Source: Syntrophomonadaceae bacterium
GTDB lineage: Bacteria > Bacillota > Dethiobacteria > DTU022
Length of the DNA: 6,749 nucleotides
Direction: 5' to 3'
Assembly: GCA_007130585.1 (NCBI GenBank)
Contig: SLSE01000015.1
Location: 1 to 6,749, forward strand
The notes under the pieces are model-generated. The model searched no databases. It was not told the DNA's origin and was given only the letters and a program-made list of their open reading frames with translations. This document shows positions 1 through 5,746 of this stretch, in pieces. The position numbers were made by a program, and so were the translations under genes. Position 1 is the first letter of the stretch, and every line of letters begins with the position of its first letter.

Positions 1-1917
1 TTCGGCCGGGTCAAATAATTTTTTTTCAACTTCTTCTTTAACCCGTTCGATCAGGTTGCCCAGGTCATCTGTTCCCAGGTCGCCCTGCTGGCGGTGACGG
101 ACTGCTACCTGGCCGCTTTCTGCTTCACGGTCGCCGATTATTAACATGTAGGGAACCTTTTTAACCTGGGCTTCCCGAATTTTATAACCCACCTTCTCGC
201 TGCGCCGGTCCAGGGTAACTCTTAAGTCTTCATCTTTCAGGCGGCTGTAAACCTGCAGGGCATAGTCATGGCTCCTGTCGGTTACAGGGATAACACATAC
301 CTGGGTGGGAGCCAGCCAGGCTGGAAAAGCTCCTCCGTAGTGTTCAATCAGCAGGGCGATCAGGCGCTCCATCGAACCGTATATCACCCTGTGAATAACA
401 ACCGGCCTGTGCTTTTCGCCGTCTTCTCCAATATAGGTCAAATCAAATTTTTCGGGCATCTGGAAATCAAGCTGGATCGTTCCGCACTGCCAGCTGCGGC
501 CAAGGCAATCTTCCAGGTGAAAATCAATCTTTGGCCCGTAAAAAGCCCCGTCACCTTCGTTTAAACGGTACTCAACTTCTTTGTCGACAAGGACTTTCTC
601 AAGTATTCCGGTAGCCCTGTCCCACATTTCTGCTGTCCCCATGGCTTTCTCGGGCCTGGTGCTCAATTCGACCCTGTACTGAAAACCGAAAACCGTGTAA
701 AATTTATCCATCAGATCAATAATCCCGGCTACTTCCGCTTCGACCTGTTCGGGAAGCATGAAGATATGGGCGTCATCCTGGGTGAAGCTGCGCACGCGCA
801 TCAGCCCGTGCAGGGTTCCCGAGAGTTCGTGGCGGTGAACGATACCCATTTCCGCTATACGGCGGGGCAGGTCGCGGTAACTGTGCAGCTTTGATTTATA
901 AACCAGCATCGCTCCCGGGCAGTTCATCGGTTTAACCGCGTAGTCCTGGTCGTCAATGCTGGTAAAATACATGTTTTCCCTGAAATGATCCCAGTGCCCG
1001 GACTGTTCCCACAGGCGGCGGTTCAAGATCAGGGGTGTCTTAATTTCTTCATAGCCGCCCCTGCGATGTTCAGCCCGCCAGTAATCGGTCAATTCCTGCC
1101 AGAGTATTGTGCCGTTATTGTGGAAGAAAGGAAAACCGGTACCTTCTTCATGAAGGCTGAACAGTTCCAGTTCGCGTCCCAGCTTGCGGTGGTCGCGTTT
1201 TTTTGCTTCCTCGAGCATTTCCAGGTAATGCTCCAGGCGTTCTCTGGTCGGAAAAGCTGTCCCGTAGATACGCTGCAGCATGGGATTATTTTCATCTCCG
1301 CGCCAGTAAGCCCCGGCCAGCCCGGTCAGCTTAAAGGCTTTAACCATCCCGGTATGAGGCAGGTGCGGTCCGGCACAAAGATCGATAAAGTCGTTCTGCT
1401 CGTAACAGCTGATTACGGCTTCTTGCGGAAGATCCCTGATCAGTTCAAGCTTGTAAGGTTCGCCCAGCTCTTCAAAGAGCTTCAGCGCCTCTTCCCTGCT
1501 CATTTCCCGGCGCCTGATCTGCTTCCGTTCTTTGACAATCTTTTTCATTTCTTTCTCTATATCTTCCAAATCATCGGAAGAGATCGGTTCCTCAAAATCA
1601 AAATCATAATAGAAGCCGTTTTCAATAGCAGGCCCAATCCCCAGCTTCACTTTCGGGTAAAGCCTTTTCACCGCATGGGCAAGTATATGGCTGGCGGTAT
1701 GGCGGTAGATTTCAGCTCCCTGCGGTGTATCGAAATCAACAAAAGAAACGGTACTGTTGTCGGGTACCGGGAAGCCCAGGTCACATTCCCTGCCATCAAC
1801 CAGCACGGCGATTAAATCTTTATTTTCAGCAGTTTTTTCCTTGTAGAGGTCAAAGCAGGTAGTGCCTTCCGGATAAACTGCTTCCTGTCCGTTATCAAGC
1901 TTAACTTTTATCTCCAA
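1..1917 (-). CDS. thrS: Threonyl-tRNA synthetase, 3' end cut by window edge
   Basis: This class II synthetase charges tRNA-Thr with threonine in the cytosol. The frame is open for 639 codons from a TTG start (1915-1917) to the window edge. The family is about 640 residues long, so only the last few are missing. Domains in order are an N-terminal TGS domain (about 1-62), an editing domain with the HxxxH pair His73/His77 plus Cys181 and His185 (CAGPH), the catalytic core, and a C-terminal anticodon-binding domain (about 540 onward). The zinc ligands that select threonine are present: Cys333 (MNCPG), His384 (DDAHIF) and His509 (VVIHRVIYGS). No frameshift or internal stop was found on codon-by-codon reading. 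The TTG start is supported by GAGGAGG 10 nt upstream and by the normal N-terminus. The gene has its own strong promoter and no T-box leader. Confidence 0.97.
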   Translation of the reverse strand, partial: MEIKVKLDNGQEAVYPEGTTCFDLYKEKTAENKDLIAVLVDGRECDLGFPVPDNSTVSFVDFDTPQGAEIYRHTASHILAHAVKRLYPKVKLGIGPAIENGFYYDFDFEEPISSDDLEDIEKEMKKIVKERKQIRRREMSREEALKLFEELGEPYKLELIRDLPQEAVISCYEQNDFIDLCAGPHLPHTGMVKAFKLTGLAGAYWRGDENNPMLQRIYGTAFPTRERLEHYLEMLEEAKKRDHRKLGRELELFSLHEEGTGFPFFHNNGTILWQELTDYWRAEHRRGGYEEIKTPLILNRRLWEQSGHWDHFRENMYFTSIDDQDYAVKPMNCPGAMLVYKSKLHSYRDLPRRIAEMGIVHRHELSGTLHGLMRVRSFTQDDAHIFMLPEQVEAEVAGIIDLMDKFYTVFGFQYRVELSTRPEKAMGTAEMWDRATGILEKVLVDKEVEYRLNEGDGAFYGPKIDFHLEDCLGRSWQCGTIQLDFQMPEKFDLTYIGEDGEKHRPVVIHRVIYGSMERLIALLIEHYGGAFPAWLAPTQVCVIPVTDRSHDYALQVYSRLKDEDLRVTLDRRSEKVGYKIREAQVKKVPYMLIIGDREAESGQVAVRHRQQGDLGTDDLGNLIERVKEEVEKKLFDPAE

Positions 1918-1927
1918 GGTTCGAGTG

Positions 1928-1934
1928 CCTCCTC
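1928..1934 (-). promoter_or_regulatory. Ribosome binding site deciding the TTG start of thrS
   Basis: The minus strand reads GAGGAGG, a close match to the 16S anti-Shine-Dalgarno, 10 nt before the TTG at 1917. The only nearby upstream ATG is followed immediately by TGA, so TTG is the reasonable start. Confidence 0.85.
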
Positions 1935-1956
1935 ACATGGGCGTGCTTTAAGAATA

Positions 1957-1985
1957 ATCATAAAACCTGGTCCTGGTGCTGTCAA
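1957..1985 (-). promoter_or_regulatory. Sigma-A type promoter of thrS
   Basis: On the minus strand a perfect -35 TTGACA (1980-1985) is followed after 17 nt by the -10 TATGAT (1957-1962), one base from consensus. Transcription should start near 1950, leaving a leader of about 33 nt before the TTG. The -35 lies only 11 nt past the lipid kinase stop codon, so thrS can be expressed independently of that gene. This is a prediction from sequence alone. Confidence 0.82.
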
Positions 1986-1996
1986 GCAGGGCCGGC

Positions 1997-2926
1997 TTAG
2001 CCTTTCAGCTTTAATGCCAGGGGCATTATTTCCATTTCAACGGGGGCGCCGCCCGGCTGCTCCCCGTCAAGGTTAAGCAGGGCGTTACTTTCTGCATCCA
2101 CCGTCATTTTTTTGCCCCGCAGACTGGTAATAGACGGTTGGTTCAGGTGGGTTCCCCTGTAAACCCGGGGCAGGAGGTTAAACAGCAGGTTCAGCTTGCC
2201 TGTATCGTGCAGTATTACGACATCAAGTAACCCATCATCCATCAGGGCTTCGGGAAGGGCCTGCATCCCTCCGCCAAAATAGCAGCCATTGCCCGCAACA
2301 ACCAGGACAACCGGCTCATCGCAGATCTGCCTGTCATCCACGGATATTGTCATATGCTTACTTTTATATGTAACCAGGCTCAGAACAGTCCCCCAGAGAA
2401 ATGACAGGAAACCGCCCAGGGCTTTGCTGGTCCGGTTCACCCGCGCTACTATATCGCCATCGAGACCCACACCGGCAATATTTATGAAATAGCGCATTTC
2501 CCGTTTTCCTTCGTTATTGATAAAGGTAACCCGTCCCAGGTCGACCGGTCGCACGGGGCTGCTAATTATATGCCGGGTTGCCTCGGCGGGATCACGGGGT
2601 GTGCCGATCGTGCGGCCCAGGTCGCCTCCGGTGCCGGTTGAAATAAACCCCAAAGCGGCATCTTTGCCAATTCTTTCTTTTTCATGGAAAAAACCGTTTA
2701 CCACTTCATTTGCCGTGCCGTCGCCACCTACCGAGATAATCAGGTCATGACCTTCCCGCAAATAATGGCGGGTAATCTCCGCGGCATGCCAGGGGCCTTC
2801 CGTAAAACTGTGAACATAGTCAAGACCTTCCTGTTCAAAAGCAGCGGCAATTTTTGGCCAGTTTGCAGCAGTAGCGCCGTTTGCCGAGGCCGGGTTGACT
2901 ACAATCGCGGCATGTTTTAAAGACAA
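1997..2926 (-). CDS. Diacylglycerol/lipid kinase family protein (DgkB/YegS-like)
   Basis: This 309-residue soluble protein belongs to the DAGK catalytic-domain lipid kinases, which phosphorylate diacylglycerol or related lipids with ATP at the membrane surface. It starts with the typical IVVNPASANG strand and loop (8-17). The nucleotide-binding GGDGT lies at 67-71, followed by TANEVVNG. A glycine-rich STGTGGDLGR segment (96-105) stands where many relatives have GTxND, so Gly101 replaces the usual Asn. The C-terminal half is the beta-rich lipid-binding domain, with the conserved DGE at 287-289. Length matches DgkB/YegS enzymes of about 300 residues. No signal peptide or membrane segment is visible. 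In Firmicutes DgkB recycles diacylglycerol left by lipoteichoic acid synthesis; that role here is inferred, and other lipid substrates are possible. The start is TTG, supported by AAAAGAGG 9 nt upstream. It has its own candidate promoter, and thrS follows 79 nt downstream. Confidence 0.9.
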   Translation of the reverse strand: MSLKHAAIVVNPASANGATAANWPKIAAAFEQEGLDYVHSFTEGPWHAAEITRHYLREGHDLIISVGGDGTANEVVNGFFHEKERIGKDAALGFISTGTGGDLGRTIGTPRDPAEATRHIISSPVRPVDLGRVTFINNEGKREMRYFINIAGVGLDGDIVARVNRTSKALGGFLSFLWGTVLSLVTYKSKHMTISVDDRQICDEPVVLVVAGNGCYFGGGMQALPEALMDDGLLDVVILHDTGKLNLLFNLLPRVYRGTHLNQPSITSLRGKKMTVDAESNALLNLDGEQPGGAPVEMEIMPLALKLKG

Positions 2927-2935
2927 CGCAGTAAA

Positions 2936-2943
2936 CCTCTTTT
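2936..2943 (-). promoter_or_regulatory. Ribosome binding site deciding the TTG start of the lipid kinase
   Basis: The minus strand reads AAAAGAGG, ending 9 nt before the TTG at 2926. No ATG or GTG lies in frame close upstream, and the conserved NPASANG segment begins about ten residues after the TTG, as expected. Confidence 0.7.
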
Positions 2944-3021
2944 CACGAACCCTGCAGGAATATAAACAGCGTTTCCTTTCCCGGCAGTCCGATCTAATTT
3001 TTTAGGCGGAACACCTGAGTT

Positions 3022-3027
3022 ATTATA
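3022..3027 (-). promoter_or_regulatory. Extended -10 promoter element of the lipid kinase gene
   Basis: The minus strand carries a perfect TATAAT (3022-3027) preceded by TATGT, giving the TRTGN extended -10 favoured by Gram-positive RNA polymerase. No good -35 hexamer lies 16-18 nt upstream, which fits an extended -10 promoter. The predicted start near 3015 gives a leader of about 90 nt before the TTG. The -10 lies inside a short symmetric element, TATTAT-AAC-ATAATA (3021-3035). Confidence 0.5.
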
Positions 3028-3062
3028 ACATAATACCTGCCGCAAATTACAGAAAATGAATC

Positions 3063-3096
3063 AGGGGTCCGGACTTTTGCATTTGCCCGCACCCCT
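3063..3096 (-). terminator. Possible hairpin terminator after arsC
   Basis: On the minus strand AGGGGT pairs with ACCCCT. After a single mismatch CGGGC pairs with GTCCG (one G-U wobble), leaving a loop of about 10 nt. The hairpin begins 27 nt past the arsC stop and is followed by GATTCATTTTC, which is T-rich but not a clean T run. It separates the arsenic genes from the lipid kinase promoter. Termination is plausible but could be inefficient or factor-assisted. Confidence 0.45.
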
Positions 3097-3123
3097 TTGA
3101 TTTACTTACGGTTACCTGCCTGT

Positions 3124-3552
3124 CTATTCTAAAATTAGCTGCTCCACATAGGCCTTGATTTGATCGCGTATTTCCCTGAATTTCTCTTTTACTTCCTCGT
3201 CAGTTCCCTCTGCCCTGGCCGGGTCTTCCAGTTCCCAGTGCCTTTTTTCAGCCTTTGAAGGCACATAGGGGCAGTTTTCCCGGGCATCGCCGCAGAGTGT
3301 TATTATTAAGTCAGACACTTTCAGGGCTTCCTTGGTGATAGGACCGGAAGTCTGATCGCTGATATCAATCCCTTCTTCCTGCATGACCTCCACTGCGATC
3401 GGATTTACCCCGGCCGGTTTGATACCGGCACTGGATACTTCAAAGTACCCTGCGCTGTGTTTTTTGAGGAATCCTTCAGCCATCTGGCTGCGGGCGGAAT
3501 TGCCCGTGCAGAGAAAGAGGACTTTCTTTTTTCGTTTTTCTCCGTTTTCCAT
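3124..3552 (-). CDS. arsC: Thioredoxin-coupled arsenate reductase
   Basis: This 142-residue cytosolic enzyme reduces arsenate to arsenite, which the neighbouring pump can export. It has the low-molecular-weight phosphatase fold. The P-loop CTGNSARS begins at Cys15 (CX5R), and the two further redox cysteines are Cys87 and Cys94 in LCGDARENCP. Together they form the three-cysteine relay of the S. aureus pI258 / B. subtilis type, which is re-reduced by thioredoxin. Asp110 in the WELEDPA segment matches the general-acid position of the family. Three cysteines and the SAG...NP segment argue against a plain tyrosine phosphatase. The length is normal (130-140) with a short Lys-rich N-terminal addition. 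The ATG has a strong GGGAGGT site 7 nt upstream and begins 22 nt after the acr3 stop, so the two genes should be co-transcribed. Confidence 0.95.
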   Translation of the reverse strand: MENGEKRKKKVLFLCTGNSARSQMAEGFLKKHSAGYFEVSSAGIKPAGVNPIAVEVMQEEGIDISDQTSGPITKEALKVSDLIITLCGDARENCPYVPSKAEKRHWELEDPARAEGTDEEVKEKFREIRDQIKAYVEQLILE

Positions 3553-3574
3553 TCACGTTACCTCCCTGTAGGAG

Positions 3575-4657
3575 TTATTCCTGTTTATCAAGGCTCCTTG
3601 TGTATGATGACATTTTGGGGAACCAGCCCGCAGTTTTAAGGCAGATGGTCACCAGCAGAAGCATGACAGGTACTTCAATCAGGACACCGACTACCGCTGA
3701 AAGGGCCGCACCGGATCCAAGGCCGAAGACAGTCACTGCAGTGGCAATGGCAACCTCGAAATGGTTGCTGGCCCCCGTAATCGATGCCGGTGCCGCTTCT
3801 TCGTAGGTCAGGCCGATCAATTTGGCCGCCAGGTAAGCCAGGCCGAAAATGAAGAAGATCTGGATGGTAAGCGGTATGGCAATCAGGACAACACCGAGGG
3901 GGTTCTCAATGATTACCTCTCCCTGGAGCATAAAGAGATAAACCAGGGTGGCCAGCAGGGCCACCACGGATATGGTCCCCATGTGCTTCAAAAATACTCG
4001 CTCGTACCATTCTATGCCCCTCGTTTTAATCAGGCGGATCCTGGTAATGTAGCCGGCAACAAGGGATACTCCAACGTAGAGCATGATGCTCAGGAATATA
4101 GTCCAGAAAGGTATCGGCATGTCGGCTACGCCCAGCAGGTAGTTGCCCAGGGGCGCATAGAGAACCAGCATGGTCAGGGAGTTAATAGCTACCAGGACCA
4201 GGGTCAGTCCCATAAAGCCTTTGGCCAGGTAGCTGAATACCAGCACCATGGCGGTACAGGGGGCAATTCCGAGCAGGATCATACCGGCCATATACTCACC
4301 GGCCAGGTCAAAGTCTAGAAATGGTGCCCAGATTACCCGCATAAACAACCAGGCAAAGAAGAACATGCTGAAAGGTTTAATCAGCCAGTTTACAGCAAGG
4401 GTAAGCACGACAGCCCGCGGCGCCTTGACCGCATTTAGAACCTCACTGAAATCAATCTGCAGCATGATTGGGTACATCATGGCAAACAGCAGGATAGCTA
4501 TCGGAATGTTAACCTGGGCCACCTGGATCTCGCTTAGAAACTGCGCGGCGCCCGGTATTACCCTTCCCAGGCCGACGCCCACCAGGATGCCCAGGGCAAC
4601 CCAGATTGACAGGTACCTGTGAAAAAATCCAAGTTCATATTCTTTTTGGTTGGCCAT
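3575..4657 (-). CDS. acr3: Arsenite efflux permease of the Acr3 family
   Basis: This 360-residue integral membrane protein of the BART superfamily exports arsenite across the cytoplasmic membrane, driven by the proton motive force. Family members have ten membrane helices, and the hydrophobic segments here run from about residue 16 to 342. Diagnostic segments are GIAPCTAMV, with the essential cysteine at Cys134; TGASNHFEVAIA (294-305); and GVLIEVPVML, with the conserved glutamate at Glu328. The length is typical (350-370). The ATG is preceded by GGGGTGAT 8 nt upstream. The gene starts 49 nt after usp with no convincing promoter between them, and ends 22 nt before arsC. Substrate assignment as As(III), perhaps also Sb(III), comes from the family and from the arsC neighbour. 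It is not an ArsB protein, which is longer and unrelated in sequence. Confidence 0.95.
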   Translation of the reverse strand: MANQKEYELGFFHRYLSIWVALGILVGVGLGRVIPGAAQFLSEIQVAQVNIPIAILLFAMMYPIMLQIDFSEVLNAVKAPRAVVLTLAVNWLIKPFSMFFFAWLFMRVIWAPFLDFDLAGEYMAGMILLGIAPCTAMVLVFSYLAKGFMGLTLVLVAINSLTMLVLYAPLGNYLLGVADMPIPFWTIFLSIMLYVGVSLVAGYITRIRLIKTRGIEWYERVFLKHMGTISVVALLATLVYLFMLQGEVIIENPLGVVLIAIPLTIQIFFIFGLAYLAAKLIGLTYEEAAPASITGASNHFEVAIATAVTVFGLGSGAALSAVVGVLIEVPVMLLLVTICLKTAGWFPKMSSYTRSLDKQE

Positions 4658-4695
4658 AACTTTTTATCACCCCGTTAATTGATATTGTCTTAACT

Positions 4696-4720
4696 CTGCC
4701 GGCAAATTATTTGGCGGCAG
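4696..4720 (-). other. Imperfect hairpin centred on the usp stop codon
   Basis: In the minus-strand transcript CUGCCG-C-CAAA pairs with UUUG-C-CGGCAG: ten base pairs interrupted by one C-C mismatch. The three-base loop is exactly the usp stop codon UAA (4707-4709). No U run follows, so it does not look like a normal intrinsic terminator. It could mark processing, partial termination or message stabilisation between usp and acr3, or it may have no function. Confidence 0.4.
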
Positions 4721-5561
4721 GAACCAGCAGGACAGGCCGTTTTGAAGTCCGGGCCACCGTTTCGGCTGTATTGCCGAGCACCAGCCCATCAACGCCGCCT
4801 TTTCCGCGCATGCCGATCACAATCATTGTGATATCTTCTTCCCCGGCAATTTTATTGATGTGCTCTGATGGAATACCGGTTTCAACTCTTACCCTAACAT
4901 CCGAACAGGCATCCTCGCATGCTTCCTTTAGTTCTTCAAGTTTTTTCGAAGCCTGACTTTTAAGCAGTTTTAGATCTTCTTCAGTTTCACCTTCGTCAAC
5001 CACTGAAGCAAGAACAATTTTTCCGGCATGCCCGGACAAGCCGCTTACTATTTCTTCCGCTCTTTCGGCAGCAGGCGAGAAATCGGTCGGCAGCAGCACG
5101 GAGTCAAACTTTCTTTCACAAACCAGTTCGCATTCTTTTTCACCCAGTTTTTCGACCAGTTCTATGCGTTCAATAAGTATAGGCACAGTGGCCTGCCTGA
5201 TCATGGTTGAAACTGTGCTGCCCAGGAAAAATTCCCGTACTTTGTTCATACCACGGGAACCGATTACTATTAAATCTGCCCCGGCCTTTTCTGCAACGGC
5301 GTTAATCTCCTGGGCGGGCAATCCGATCGGGGCCTCGTAGCTTGCCTTAAAACCCATCTCCTCGATTTCCTTTATCTTTTCTTCAAGCTTCTTTTTATGG
5401 TGATCCTGCAGCGAGCCGGACGGGCCGCCCGAATACCTGATCTCCATTACCCATGTCAGGATTATCTCTTTTGTGCCCAGCGACTTGAGTTCGTCAAGGC
5501 AGTACATGAGCTTCTCTCCCCCCGGCGAAAAATCAGTAGCCAAAACAACTTTTTCAAACAT
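4707..5561 (-). CDS. Tandem universal stress protein (two UspA domains)
   Basis: This 284-residue soluble protein is made of two UspA domains, about 1-132 and 151-284. Each begins with the family's strand and loop (VVLATDFSP at 5-13, VLLPTDFSP at 155-163). Each carries the ATP-binding signature G-x2-G-x9-G-[S/T/N]: G101, G104, G114-S115 in the first repeat and G250, G253, G263-N264 in the second. Both halves therefore look able to bind nucleotide. Usp proteins act in stress tolerance, but the molecular role here is unknown. It has five cysteines, four of them in two CxxxC pairs (144/148 in the linker, 215/219 in the second domain), which is notable beside thiol-reactive arsenite genes. The ATG has AAGGGTGA 5 nt upstream. 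The gene lies between an ArsP-like permease and acr3 on the same strand, so a role in metalloid stress is inferred. Confidence 0.92.
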   Translation of the reverse strand: MFEKVVLATDFSPGGEKLMYCLDELKSLGTKEIILTWVMEIRYSGGPSGSLQDHHKKKLEEKIKEIEEMGFKASYEAPIGLPAQEINAVAEKAGADLIVIGSRGMNKVREFFLGSTVSTMIRQATVPILIERIELVEKLGEKECELVCERKFDSVLLPTDFSPAAERAEEIVSGLSGHAGKIVLASVVDEGETEEDLKLLKSQASKKLEELKEACEDACSDVRVRVETGIPSEHINKIAGEEDITMIVIGMRGKGGVDGLVLGNTAETVARTSKRPVLLVPAAK

Positions 5562-5597
5562 TCAACTCACCCTTTCCAATGTTTTAGCATGAAAACG

Positions 5598-5693
5598 CTA
5601 TTCCAGGATTTCCGGTAACGTCTGTCCTGCGGCAACATTCAGGTTTACTGCCCTGATCAAGCCTGGCAATTCCGGTGTTTCAGGAATAATCAT
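5598..5693 (-). CDS. Possible small ORF, 31 residues, unknown function
   Basis: An ATG (5691-5693) opens a frame of 31 codons ending in TAG, 36 nt before the usp ATG. The peptide begins MIIPETPELPGLIRAV and is not recognised. Codon choice resembles the neighbouring genes, but no Shine-Dalgarno site precedes the ATG. The ATG overlaps by 4 nt (ATGA) the stop of a 15-codon GTG frame (5690-5737), and that frame in turn overlaps the permease stop by 4 nt (GTGA). Expression could depend on translational coupling. It could also be the remnant of a small frameshifted gene, or chance. Confidence 0.25.
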   Translation of the reverse strand: MIIPETPELPGLIRAVNLNVAAGQTLPEILE

Positions 5694-5746
5694 TGTTTTG
5701 CAACATAAGTCGGCTCATAAACTGCGCCTTTACTCACAAAACAATG
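5691..5746. repeat. Perfect 10-bp inverted repeat across the permease 3' end
   Basis: CATTGTTTTG (5691-5700) is the exact reverse complement of CAAAACAATG (5737-5746), with 36 nt between the arms. In the transcript the first arm covers the last permease codons and the second contains the ATG of the 31-codon frame. The permease stop (5734-5736) lies just inside the loop. It is AT-rich and lacks a following T run, so it is a weak terminator candidate and could be coincidental. Confidence 0.5.

Noticed and set aside
268..564. 98-codon plus-strand frame
   Set aside because: Antisense shadow of the thrS C-terminal region. thrS is unbroken here.
985..1815. 276-codon open frame on the plus strand
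   Set aside because: It lies entirely antisense to thrS, whose frame is intact with all active-site residues. The translated product has no recognisable family and no good ribosome site.
1918..1996. Terminator between the lipid kinase and thrS
   Set aside because: No GC-rich stem followed by a T run was found on the minus strand. The gap is taken up by the thrS promoter and ribosome site.
3761..4318. 185-codon plus-strand frame rich in Gln, His and Gly
   Set aside because: Its odd composition is what results from reading a membrane-protein gene (acr3) backwards. No start context or family.
4658..4706. Separate promoter for acr3-arsC
   Set aside because: Only weak matches were found (TTGCCG, 16 nt, ATCAAT). 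They are not enough to call a promoter.
5581..5596. GTTTT-agcatg-AAAAC inverted repeat upstream of usp
   Set aside because: Five A/T-rich base pairs with a 6-nt loop are too weak and too common to report as an element.
5562..5733. Separate promoter for usp
   Set aside because: TTGATC and TTGCCA occur, but no acceptable -10 stands 16-18 nt away, so read-through from the permease is simpler.
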